The position numbers and the translations under genes are program-made. This document shows positions 53,638 through 63,568 of a stretch of 64,000 bases of DNA, piece after piece (position 1 is the first letter of the stretch; the number at the start of each line of letters is the position of its first letter). The notes under the pieces are model-generated. The model was given only the letters and a program-made list of their open reading frames with translations, ran no database searches and was not told the origin of the DNA. This stretch comes from Favolaschia claudopus (lineage: Eukaryota; Basidiomycota; Agaricomycetes; Agaricales; Mycenaceae), in contig JAWWNJ010000151.1 in assembly GCA_037176885.1 (NCBI GenBank), positions 62,001-126,000 of the forward strand. Reading direction: 5' to 3'.

Positions 53638-54006
53638 CAGTTGCGGCAAAATCAATTTACTTACCAAATAAGGAAATTTTCATCAACTTCGCTCTACCGC
53701 AGAGCAAAACCACCACAAGCACGTTGAAATGGCACAAAGGGCCTGTACTCCTGGAGTTGAGCCGGTCTACGCACAAAAAACAACCGGATTCGTCATGTTT
53801 CTCACTGCTTTTGGCTGCACTTTATGAGACAAAGTTGCTGGTTATCCCGGCGAAACCAATACAAAGACGCCAGTTTCCCTACATCAGGGATACAGGCCAG
53901 CAGTTCTTAGTATTCTTATCAACTTACCGCTCGAAAAAAACGAGCGAAAGGAGCGAATTGACGAGAATTTCCTTATTTAGTAAGTAAATTGATTTTGCCG
54001 CAACTG
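53638..54006. mobile_element. TA-flanked MITE, 369 bp, CAGTTGCGGCAAAATC termini
   Basis: TIRs CAGTTGCGGCAAAATCAATT and onward, about 50 bp with few mismatches; TA at 53636-53637 and 54007-54008. Confidence 0.75.
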
Positions 54007-54008
54007 TA

Positions 54009-55056
54009 CGTACAGTGGCCGCAGTTTTCCTCAGTTTACAGTGTAAAAGTGCCCAAATTACGTGATATTTACCTGCGATAACCCATAAAACCCTCATAAC
54101 CCATACTTTTTTCGCCCCGCCAAGGGGTATGGGTTAAGGCAGTGACGACTGTAATTAGATTGCCCCGAATGGAAGTCACGTAACCTCGGACAGTGCAAAC
54201 GGGCGGCTTCCGGAGGCGCTCATCAGGCGCTTGTCCATGCTCCGGTTCCTCTCTTCCTCTGTGACACTGACCCCCTCCCGCCTACATGATACACATATGT
54301 CTTGGCGCGTTGATGCGCTTTGATGCGCCGCCTCGACTCTCCCAGCACTTCTAAGGCAACTACTTGAGCGCCTTTGGAGCGCCTCCTCAGTGGCTCAGAG
54401 CTCCTCTTCACTCGCAAACCACTGTGAAATGATCTTCAGCTTTGCTTCAGCTTCTCATCTACGCTCTCGAAATTTGAATGCTTTGTGTTCTGCCTCACTA
54501 CTCCGAGTCTGCGCGTTATGATATTGATGATCTCCTGGCGCTGCTCACCGTCCCGCCCTACCTTCCCGCCTCATTCGCGCTGGCACCAAGGGGAAGTTAT
54601 TTGAGGTGCGAATTTCTCGGAGCAGTAAAGGTTATATTCAAAACCAGTTTGGCAAAGCACGAACGCGCACAACAAAGATATGCGTGCGATTGGTGAGCTC
54701 GCTGTAGGCCAAAGGCACCGATGAGCGGCCACAGGCGGCTGACAGCATTCGGGTTGTTGGTAGCTTGGTTACGGGAATGTTGTAAGTGGTACATAATGCA
54801 TCAAACTTATCTCCGAGCTCGGGCTCGGGCTCGAGCTCGGACGCCGGAGTAACTCTAAAAGACCATTTTTGTGAGGTCGGAAATTCCTAAAAAAACATCA
54901 TGAATTTCGGTCATGAAAGAGCTGGCCTATCTTCTGCCAAGTCCACTACTTGGAAGATAAGCCCGACATACGCCCGTTGCATAAGGGGTTTTGATTTTGT
55001 TTACAAAAAGAACAACATATACCGCATTGAGGACCTCGCTTGTGGAGCTGGTGCCA
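54009..55056. other. Intergenic; repeat ends
   Basis: 54080-54150 matches the ATGGGTTA segment at 40003-40160; 54808-54856 is a solitary end of the 33561-33989 family. No gene recognised in the remainder. Confidence 0.35.
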
Positions 55057-55916
55057 TTACCCGGTACTACTCATCGGATGGTCTTCTTCCAGCTCGAATA
55101 GCAGGGCCTCGAGCGAGTCTACCGCAAAGTGTTTCTCTGGCAGGCTGTTGACCATGTTTCGATGCACCTGAATTGATTGCAAACGAAAGACAGACGGATG
55201 GTCGCCCTCCAATGCATCTCGCCCGCTATTACTTGTAAGTGCGATGACCGCGGTATAGTCTGATTCGCCCCCGCTACTCTCCCGGAGGTGCTCCTTCGCC
55301 TTGTTATGGTTTAGCAGTCTGTCACGGTATCCCTCCAACGCATCAAGCTTTTCCAGCAGGAGATATATCTCCTCGAAAGAGAGCAGGCGCGCGAACGAGA
55401 CGTGCCACCGCGAGCCTTTGTTGGTATGTGGGCGAGGCTCCAGACCTATAACGATAGCGCCTTCGTCGATGTGGTCCCATCCATCGCGGAGATGGAGGGT
55501 GCGGATACACGCCATGAGCAACGTGTTGTGAAACCGAGCTAACCAGTGACGCAGGTTTCGTTGGAAGACTGTTTCGTTTCCGTTTAGCACTTCAAAGTTG
55601 CTATTACATGCGGCCTTGTGGTTTTTCCAATCTTTTTCTGGCGTTGTGAATAAGTCAAGATGAAAGCTTGCCCCAATATTTTTGTGCACTCACTTTGGCA
55701 TTCTTTCTACTTCATCCCCGTAATCAGCTAAGAGTCAAGACTCTTTCCACGATGAAAATTTTGATACTTACACAGTAATGCACAGTTCTGTGAATGCATT
55801 CTAAGCAAAGGGGAAGCAAGACTTGAACAAAAAGGTTCCCACTTGCACCGCTTACAGGTCTTCAGATTCTTGGAGTTGTTACAGTCGCCCACCACACAGA
55901 AAATCGTAATCAATTC
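55057..55916 (-). CDS. MYND-type zinc finger protein, spliced
   Basis: Minus strand. The first visible exon (from about 55916; MITIFC) gives CVVGDCNNSKNLKTCKRC, then KWEPFC; a short exon supplies KECQ, and after a clear intron (GTGAGT...CGCCAG, about 55692-55640) comes KKDWKNHKAAC. Together these fit the MYND finger C-x4-C-x7-C-x2-C-x5-C-x3-C-x7-H-x3-C, which binds proline-rich partners. The long last exon (to TGA at 55057) adds about 200 mostly helical residues: RNLRHWLARFHNTLLMACIR, LRDGWDHIDEGAIVIGLEPR, LLSFEEIYLLLEKLDALEGY. This matches the layout of agaric MYND proteins. No break found. The exact first intron and any upstream exon are uncertain. Probably the best intact host gene here. 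Confidence 0.75.
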
Positions 55917-56334
55917 TGGTGAGTGGGTACGTTTGGCTCAATGGGTGGTGATTAAGTTAAATGAAGCGACTCACTGGCTTCAGCAGGCATTGTGGGCTGC
56001 AGCAGTGTTACTGTATAGCGCGAAACAAGCGCAAAAGAAGAAGGTGATGCCGGTGACCCGGAATCACCACGTTTCGTGGTCACGAGAATCTCGTACAGTG
56101 GCGGCGGGATCTGATCCCACCCCCTAAAAATGATGTGACCCCGATCGCGACCACGAGCTGTGGGGCCCGTGCCTTCGCCATTCAGGACTCCTTCAAATGT
56201 TTTGTTAGCATTATACGGTATATTCCATCTTAATACTCATTACGTACCTTCATTTCTGTTCATCCCGACACACCGCGACGTTCGTTCCAAGTAGTGTATC
56301 GTATTTCGTCGCTTACGAGACTTGCACAGCCTCA
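55917..56334. other. Intergenic between the MYND gene and the copia element
   Basis: The 5' LTR expected upstream of gag is not found here: no stretch resembles the 3' LTR at 58937-59389. Confidence 0.4.
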
Positions 56335-56475
56335 GTTACTTTTTGCTCTCCGCTCCGTAACCGAGGCGTGCGTATTCACTTTCCTTTGGTTCATTTACCT
56401 AACTCTCCTGTAGTACTATGCTAACAGGTACATTAATATAGAGTTACTTTTTGCTCTCCGCTCCGTAACTGAGGC
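56335..56475 (+). repeat. Leader direct repeat, about 108-bp period
   Basis: GTTACTTTTTGCTCTCCGCT plus CCGTAAC(C/T)GAGGC at 56335-56367 and 56443-56475, each itself framed by GTTAC/GTAAC. Confidence 0.75.
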
Positions 56476-56511
56476 TACTACGCTGACAGGTTATTCGGCC
56501 TCGACCCGGGA

Positions 56512-56886
56512 ATGTCTTCAGAACTCAGCTCGTCTTCCTGCAAGTATGGAACGGCCCCCAAGCTAGCTCAAGGAGGAGCCAACTTCGTCTCCTACAAGGA
56601 GCGAATGGCCGAGTTTCTGATAGGTCACCCGGGCTTCCGAAAGCATCTCACTGGTCGCGCGAAGCCTCCGGCAACGCCAAAAGAAGACGACGCTTCGGAG
56701 GAAGATTTGGAAGCATATGAGAAGGCGCACGACAAGTACGAGGACGAGCAGGATGAGTATTTGCAGAAGCAGGCAGCCATCTCCAGCATCCTCACCAGCT
56801 CTTTTCCTGACGACGTCAATCTCGGTTACCAAAAAAGGTTATTGCTTACAGTGGGTGACGTCACGAACAAACAAGCACAACCCTGA
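56512..56886 (+). pseudogene. Ty1/copia gag, truncated N-terminal part
   Basis: MSSELSSSSCKYGTAPKLAQ, NFVSYKERMAEFLIGHPGFR and an acidic linker (EEDLEAYEKAHDKYEDEQDE), then AAISSILTSSFPDDVNL, match the N-terminal half of basidiomycete copia gag (UBN2-like). Homology ends near residue 105 and the frame stops at 56886. Zinc knuckle, protease and integrase are missing, so a large internal deletion separates it from pol. Confidence 0.65.
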
Positions 56887-57027
56887 CCATTCTTGCTCCT
56901 GCACTGTGAAAACTTACGATTAGATCCTCAAATAAGTGCCGAATGGCCTTGGCGTACAAGCCGTTTAGCTACCACAAAAAATCTCACCATTTGAGTCGAT
57001 AATGGGTGAGTAAGTGAATAACCTTTT

Positions 57028-58936
57028 TTGGTAATCCGATTGACAAGGCAATTCAAACTCAGATCGACCAGCCTGTGTATCAACAGGCTCGCCCTTCATA
57101 CACAGACTGGATTCGAGCCTAGCGGTCAACACGTCCACATGCAAGGGCACAACATTGCACTGCTGAGTACGACAGAATACCTGAAGGACCACAGCATCAG
57201 TCAAAAGCTCAGCGTGATGCAGAGAATGCAGCACGTAAACAGGCGAAAGAAAATGAAGCTTCTGTCGAACCAGACATTGAAGTCCCTGATGCTCCAGAGG
57301 CAGTCTTGCTTGCTTCTCTAGATGATGCTATTGAAGAAGCCTTTTTAGCTCAGAACCCTCTTGACCCTTCTAGTTGGCAAGAAGCATTGCAGGATCCTAA
57401 TGCTGAACATTGAAAAGCTGGACTTGAAGAGGAACTTGCTGGTTTCCGAGCAAATGATGTCTATGATGTTGTTCCCATACCAGACGGTGTCAAGCCTATT
57501 AAATCCAAAGTGGTTCCCAAAGTCAAAGTGGATGAAACAGGCAAAATTGCTCGTTACAAAGTCCGAATCGTTGCCAGAGGAGATACTCAGAAAGAAGGTG
57601 TTGACTACAAAGAAGTTTTTGCGCCCACTGCCAATGTTGAGTCTGTTCGCATCATTTGTGCTCTTGCTGCCAAATATGACTTAGAACTGGATCAGCTGGA
57701 TGTTTCACAAGCCTACCTCAATGGTAAACTGGAGGAAGAAATCTACATGATGCCTCCAGATGGTGTTGAAATTCCAGAAGGTCACTGCTGGCGACTCAAG
57801 CGTTCATTGTATGGTCTTAAACAAGCTGGGAGAACTTGGAACAGGACTTTTGACACAGAGATTCTAAAATTCGGATTTCATCGCTTGAATTCAGAGACCT
57901 GCCTTTATGTTTATAAAGAAGGCAAACAGACTTGTTTTGTTGTGGTCTATGTTGATGATCTTCTTGTTGCTGCAACTTCTAAAGAATTCTCTTTCAAAGT
58001 CAAAAGAATGCTTTCATCTACTTTTAAGATGCGAGACCTAGGTCCAGCCAAATACCTCCTTGGGATCGAGATCGTTCGAAACCGTAAGAAGCGCACCATT
58101 GCACTGAACCAGCGTCAGTATATTGACAAAGTCCTTTCTCGCTATGGCATGACAGACTGCAAACCTGTATTCACGTCTATGTCTACTGGAACCCCGCTCA
58201 CAGAGAATGACCCTGATGACGACAGTATCATTACCCATATGGCTATTGTCGAAGGTGGATCTATTGTTCCATATCAAAGTGTAATCGGGTCTGCTATGTA
58301 TGCCATGCTAGGTACTCGACCAGATCTTGCATACTGTGTAGGAGTACTTGGTCGATTTAGTGCAAAGCCAAAGAGAATTCATTGGGCAGCAGCAAAACGA
58401 CTTCTTCGATACCTCAAAGGCACCCGTCATTGGGAACTTGTATACAACGGGGCTGACATCAGCATGGACATGCAATTTCTGGGATACAGTGATGCCAATT
58501 GGAATGGAGACAGAGATACATCTCGTTCTACTTCTGGTTATGTGTTCATTGTCAACTCTGGAGCAATCGGATGGTCTAGCCGTCGGCAATCCATGGTCGC
58601 TCTATCTTCTACTGAGTGAATACATTGGACTTGCAAATGCAGGACAACATCCTTTTTTGATGAACTAGGTCAACATCAGAGAAATCCCACTGAGTTGAGA
58701 TGTGATAATCGAGCTGCCATTATTCTGTCCCAGGATCCACAATACCGCGCTAGGACTCAGCATATATAAAAAAAAATATCATTTTGTCCGTGATGACTTG
58801 GTTCGCACCGGAAAATGTATTGTCTTGTGGTATCCTACAGATGAAATGGTGGCCGATATTTCACAAAACCTTTATCTCATGACAAGCACTCCAAATTCTG
58901 TCTATCTATGGGACTACGGCCTGGGTCGAGTGGGGG
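57028..58936 (+). pseudogene. Ty1/copia pol: RT and RNase H, degenerate
   Basis: Copia RT (RVT_2) and RNase H, which would copy element RNA to cDNA in the particle. 57200-57510: NPLDPSSWQEALQDPNAEH, stop TGA at 57411-57413 where the family has Trp, then KAGLEEELAGFRANDVYDVV. 57510-58619 is an intact 369-codon frame: VRIVARGDTQKEGVDYKEVF, LDQLDVSQAYLNGKLEEEIY (first Asp), SLYGLKQAGRTWN, VVVYVDDLLVAA (catalytic DD), GLAYxVG-like DLAYCVGVLGRF, WAAAKRLLRYLKGT, SDANWNGDRDTSRSTSGY and VALSSTE. After that two frameshifts near 58617 and 58655 break RNase H (EYIGLANAG; FDELGQHQ; CDNRAAIILSQDPQ). Tail DDLVRTGKCIVLWYPTDEMV at 58790-58855. Confidence 0.85.
58926..58936 (+). promoter_or_regulatory. Polypurine tract of the copia element
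   Basis: CGAGTGGGGG immediately before the LTR start TGTCAG; position and purine bias fit plus-strand priming. Confidence 0.55.
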
Positions 58937-59389
58937 TGTCAGAATATGAATTATTCCGGGTAGCCGCCCCGCCGCTCCGGCCCTTGATAGATATCTGATA
59001 CTTATCATACAGCCTTGTTCTTACATATAAACCGCGCTCGTCTGTCCACCACCCTCAGTCTTTCATCCCACATTGCGGGAGACTGAGGGTGAGTTCTCTA
59101 TCTACTGTACTATTTCGACCATAACTTCAGCCGCTGGGACCTGTGACCACTTAACTTCACTTTTTCACTAATTCAAATTGCCTTTTTAGGAAATTTTCGG
59201 CGTTTTCCCGGCTGTTTTTGATGGGAAAACGGGCCAAAACCGCCCTGTGACCTGTGTCCACTTTCAAATAACTTCAATTCAGGTCTGGCTGTGACCTGGG
59301 ACATGAAGTTGTGGTCGAAATAGTACAGTATCTACCTACTTGTATTTACTTACTCATTGTGTAGTTATTGCGCCTTCCGCGCATTTTCA
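58937..59389 (+). mobile_element. Copia 3' LTR, with MITE insertion
   Basis: Begins TGTCAGAATATG and ends GCATTTTCA (TG...CA). Contains a TATA box (ATATAAA, 59025-59031) and a likely start site at CAGTC (59056), about 29 bp downstream. Contains an intron-like segment 59089-59364 and the MITE 59105-59328. Without the MITE the LTR is about 227 bp. No 5' partner found. Confidence 0.65.
59105..59328. mobile_element. TA-flanked MITE, 224 bp, CTGTACTATTTCGACC termini
   Basis: TIRs CTGTACTATTTCGACCA(T/C)A plus ACTTCA, 25 bp; TA at 59103-59104 and 59329-59330. Interior shows nested inverted GGGACCTGTGACC-like strings. Confidence 0.8.
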
Positions 59390-59402
59390 GGTATTTAATA
59401 TA

Positions 59403-59460
59403 CAGTCTTTCATCCCACATTGCGGGAGACTGAGGTTATTGCGCCTTCCGCGCATTTTCA
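59403..59460 (+). repeat. Intron-less copy of the LTR R-U5 leader
   Basis: 58 bp identical to 59056-59088 joined directly to 59365-59389; the missing 59089-59364 begins GTGAGT and ends TAG. It starts at the predicted transcription start and ends at the LTR terminus. Confidence 0.75.
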
Positions 59461-59796
59461 GATTCTGTTAGAGTATGTCGAGGACGAGGATTGAGCTGGC
59501 AAGATTCACGCTTGTCACAGATCACGTGCCGTGACAAATCGCGCCGATTTTGTGATTTTGACCGTCGAGACAAGCAAATGGGGGGCCGTAATTTTGCTCC
59601 TTGCTATATGTTCTTTATAAAGTATATCCTACCAGCCCTCTGGATTCATAATGGCTGATACTCTTGTGCTATCTCTATGATTTTCGAGGGAAAACATCAC
59701 ACATCTCAAAAATGGCGGAATCAGGCCACTCAGGACCCGACACAGGGCGAGAAAAGTACTTGGAGAACGAACAATGTTTGTAGGATAACAAGCAGC
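59461..59796. other. Intergenic, nothing recognised
   Basis: 3' flank of the minus-strand gene at 59797-60442. Confidence 0.35.
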
Positions 59797-60442
59797 TCAG
59801 AACAAATCTCTACTTGAAAAGTGTATCTCCCTGAGTATCCGTTTGTGGTGGTGATACATCGCTTCGTAGTACTCCGAGTCACAGCTCTTCTTTAAGTTCT
59901 GAAGGCGAGTAGAGAGACGAACTCCGTCCTTCACTGTCTCCCGCATACGGCATATCACCCACTTTTCGAAATCCGAGAGCTCGGAGAATCTGCCATCTTG
60001 CAAAGGCTCGGGAGCGACCTCTTCCACCTCTTCCTACTTTACTGTAGTTTCCCTTGTGTGCTCGTTGCTGCTTTCGCGCTTGACCAAAACCTCGTCAATG
60101 GTGGAAGGGGAGGAGTTGAGAGTGGATGAAGGTGTGGATAGGGCCCCATGATCTGACGGTTGTCAGAATATGGGTCAATGAAAGCAAAAAAAATTCGAGA
60201 CGCACCAATCATTTCTTCCTTCTCAATCCAATCCCAGACATACATTGGATGGGCGCTGTTGTGTGGCTCATCAACGTCAAAGAAAGGGTCGATGTCCCTC
60301 AGTTGCGTGTCCACAGGTTGCGGACAGCTTGAAGGCGATGGAGACTGGTCATCTGAATCTAATCGCGTGAGTTTCAGATACGAAGGAATAAAGCAAAGAT
60401 CTCACATTGCCCAAAGTATTGAGTGTCTGTCACTTGGCCCAT
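59797..60442 (-). pseudogene. Small three-exon hypothetical gene with in-frame TAG
   Basis: Exons 60442-60406, 60358-60206 and 60152-59797 with GTGAG and GTGCG donors and TAG/CAG acceptors; phases agree exactly (37 + 153 + 119 nt to the TAG). Product starts MGQVTDTQYFGQ, then DIDPFFDVDEPHNSAHPMYV and WDWIEKEEMI. TAG at 60036-60034 falls between ETTVK and EEVEEVAPEP; the frame continues 78 codons (FSELSDFEKWVICRMRETVK, CDSEYYEAMYHHHKRILREI) to a stop at 59797. The downstream part looks as coding as the upstream part, so I suspect a recent nonsense mutation; a natural 102-residue product is the alternative. Family not recognised. Confidence 0.5.
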
Positions 60443-60751
60443 TGACGAGATCGGTGGAAGAAAGCTTATGAGGACGAGTCAGCGCTTAACGTGATATACC
60501 GAGTGGGAAGGCCGACATTGCAGTCTTTGCCGTGCTGATGTCGGAGGCATGTCGACGAGGATGAGGAGAGATAGGAGAGAAACGCTGCGGAGAGCAAGAT
60601 TTGTTGATGTTTGTCTTCATACCCGAAACAGGGAGATGCTCCTTTCCTCTTCCTGTGTTCGCAGAACTTTATACTGCTCCGGCAGAATGCTGTGCTGAGT
60701 TCCAGATGTAAACAAACGCGTCGACGCGTCCTACATGTGAGGTATACTCAG
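60443..60751. promoter_or_regulatory. Divergent intergenic region between two small genes
   Basis: Separates the minus ATG at 60442 from the plus TATA at 60752. Contains CG-rich palindromic ACGCGTCGACGCGT at about 60718-60730. No further element seen. Confidence 0.3.
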
Positions 60752-60759
60752 TATAAATA
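60752..60759 (+). promoter_or_regulatory. TATA box
   Basis: TATAAATA 59 bp before the ATG at 60818, a good spacing for a fungal core promoter. Confidence 0.5.
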
Positions 60760-60817
60760 CAGAGAAGCAATACCGACTCACCTCACACCTTTGCATAAGC
60801 CACGACCAACATCACCA

Positions 60818-61048
60818 ATGGACGCGCCACAGACTCCCACCACCCATTCCTCACCGTCAACCTCTCCCGAACAAAGTCATGTCACCCCTTCACCATTCGC
60901 CCCGCAGCCCCAGCCACCGCCGACTTCACAAATGGGGCCGCTTCCTACTTCACTGACACCACCTACTGCTGTTCCGGCATTAGCGAGTTTGCGATGCAGC
61001 CATTGGATCGCTAATGGCTACACAAAACTCGAGATTCCGGCGCATTGA
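60818..61048 (+). CDS. Short Pro/Ser/Thr-rich hypothetical protein
   Basis: 76 residues from ATG in CACCAATGG context with a TATA box upstream. MDAPQTPTTHSSPSTSPEQS, then Pro-rich to residue 50, ending SLRCSHWIANGYTKLEIPAH. No domain; the frame could also be exon 1 of a longer gene, but I see no strong donor. Judged possibly real because of promoter and start context. Confidence 0.35.
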   Translation: MDAPQTPTTHSSPSTSPEQSHVTPSPFAPQPQPPPTSQMGPLPTSLTPPTAVPALASLRCSHWIANGYTKLEIPAH

Positions 61049-62046
61049 CAAAGGCTAACACCCCAGTAACCATATGAAGTTTGATTAATCAATCCCGGTA
61101 TAGGCCGCAAAACAGGTTTAAGCAGTGTTTGTTTAATCAGCTTGTAAGGCGGCGGGGCATCCTGCCATCACATGGGGCTGCAGGCGGACCACTGAGATGG
61201 TTGCGTCCATCAGTGATTGAACAGAAACTGTTTAATCATCGTTTAACAAAACAGGCCAAAACTATGGTGTTGAATGAATCAAATATATTCACCTTCCCTA
61301 TCGACTGTACAATAACTGTTTATCGACTGTTCAACAAAGCAGTTTAGTAATCAGGGTTAACAAATCAGCAGATGCGACGGCTGAGGATGGAAGAACGAAA
61401 AAGATAGGAATTCGTCACAATGCTCAAAGACAATGCCGCCGACGCGGTATTGTTGGGGGAAAGTACTCGTAGCAGGTTACTGACTGGTTCCGCGAAGAGC
61501 CCGGGTGCCGTGACCGTGTGTGCAGTTTCGAGGTCGAGTGAGTGCAAGAAAGGCATCACTGAACGAAGAATCAGTAATGCTAGATCAGAGGTGTATTTAA
61601 TCCGTACTGTATTCTGTATTGACTCTTGAGAGAAATACCACAACGCTGCCGCGTCGAGCTATAAGCAGAAGGGTTCTGGAGGAACGGAGAGGATCGCACA
61701 CAGCGTCGACGACCTGGCAAAAACACCAGAAGCAAAACTATAAGAGAGATGAGTCAATAAATGAAGATAGACACATAGAATTCACACACCACTACTGTCG
61801 TAGCCACAGAGGCAAGAGTAAGACTGCCAGGTGGAGTTGAGGGAGGAGAACAGATCCCGGGGGTACATAGGTCTCCCCAATATGTCAAGTCAAGGCAAGT
61901 CGAGACTCGACGCGGCACCTAGACACTTGTCACAAGGTGGTGTGCGTGGAGCGGGCTTGGGAGCGAGGGACATTAGAGACGGAAAAGGTAACAAATGGTC
62001 TTGAGGTCGACTGAGCCTACGAGGCGCGTCTTCGGAATCGAAAAAA
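61049..62046. other. Intergenic 1 kb, no gene recognised
   Basis: TTTAATCA/GTTTAACAA-like motifs in both orientations at 61085-61370 hint at a decayed element. Short antisense ORFs only. Confidence 0.3.
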
Positions 62047-62439
62047 ATGGAGATGGAAAACAGTGAACGCACCCGCGCCAATCCCTTGATCTCTACGACG
62101 TTCATCTCCGCATCTAGAATATCTCAACATACACCGTTCCTGCCCGCCCATGAACCGCCGCTGCAGCGGCATCTCGAGAAAGTAAAAAGGAACAGAAAAA
62201 ATCAGTCATCTTCGTCCGCATTGACGGGGGAGCTTGAAAACACACCAGAATTCAAACTGCCAACGAGACGCGCTTCAACGCAGAGTCCACGGAAAGTGAC
62301 CTCAAGTTGGGTACTTGTAGACCTATCGCGACTCGCAAGAGCCAGTCAGCTGAGGCAACTTAAGAGTACAAGAAGAGAAGTACGGAGCAACCCCACGGGC
62401 CGCCGTAACGATGTGAACACAACCAAGCATTTGAAATGA
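62047..62439 (+). CDS. Hypothetical basic ORF, 130 codons
   Basis: MEMENSERTRANPLISTTF followed by Arg/Lys/Ser-rich sequence (KVKRNRKNQSSSS; LKSTRREVRSNPTGRR). No domain, splice signals or promoter I can support. The opposite strand has an overlapping 107-codon frame. Probably non-coding. Confidence 0.15.
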   Translation: MEMENSERTRANPLISTTFISASRISQHTPFLPAHEPPLQRHLEKVKRNRKNQSSSSALTGELENTPEFKLPTRRASTQSPRKVTSSWVLVDLSRLARASQLRQLKSTRREVRSNPTGRRNDVNTTKHLK

Positions 62440-63568
62440 GAATGTTGAAGGCGTGATTGGATAGTCGAATTGGTGCTAGGCGAGTCCGTCTGGTCGAGCA
62501 ATGCGCACCAAAGGAGGAGGATGGGAAGAAACGGTGTGACGGTCGTGACACAAACAAAGGGCTTTCCACGATCGCGAGCACGTGAATTTCCACGCTGTCA
62601 CGACTTGGTGAATTTCGACTCGCACTCGACACTGTGAGATCTGAGACATCATTGCCCTCAAATTGCCCTGCCGCGCCCTGCAAGTCAGTCTTACACTACC
62701 ATAGTCCTACTTGCTAATAAGCTGGATCTCTTCTTGGCTTTCTCGGCATGGACTCCAAGTGGACTCTGCAAAATGTTACAGTTACTTAGAAGTCAAAATC
62801 ACACCGTCTTTCACCTCTGCAACGGCAAGAAATTGAACTACCTTTTCACAGTGGCGCTTTGAATTAGTATAATGTCTGCGAAGTTTACGCTGTAGTATGA
62901 TAGATAAAGTTTTTTCGGCTGGCATGTTTACTTACCGTATTACCCTTTGCAACTTTGACTCTGAGTCGTTGATCTGTTGTTCAACGTACTTTGTGGCACC
63001 CAATTTTAGAAAAACTGTGATCCCAGTTGAGCATTGAACAACGGTTGAATTTCGATAATTCCAACTCAGGTCTGCCTGAGAAACAAAATCACCGTAACTC
63101 GAGATCAAGTTTTGAGTCGATGCTCGGCGCCGGCCGTTGCGGGTGTATCTAACGAGAATTTCAAGTGATACCTTCACCGATACTGGCATTGTGTTGCAGA
63201 CAGTGTAAACACAGCAGCTTGAAGCTCATCGTCAAGAGAATAGAGCAGGGTGCTTGAGTTGAATACGATGCCAAGCTGTGTTGAATATCAAATCATGCGT
63301 CAAAATTGCTCGATTTCGCACGCAACAGGATCCAATGAGCTAATCATCCCTAAATTCTAATCTTTACCCAAACAAGCGCTTAGACCCTCAGCATGCCATT
63401 CCTGAGAATTAGCGTGTTCCTGATGTGAACCTTGCAGTGGCCAACCGCAATCATTGTTGACTTAATGTTGACTGAGAATTTTACATAATGCTCATTCTGC
63501 AGTCCGACTTATTTATTTTCCCACAAATCCGAGCCAGATAGGTACGTTTATTGCTCAAGCATTAGAAA
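62440..63568. other. Intergenic 1.1 kb, nothing recognised
   Basis: No element termini or domain-bearing ORFs seen. Confidence 0.35.
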
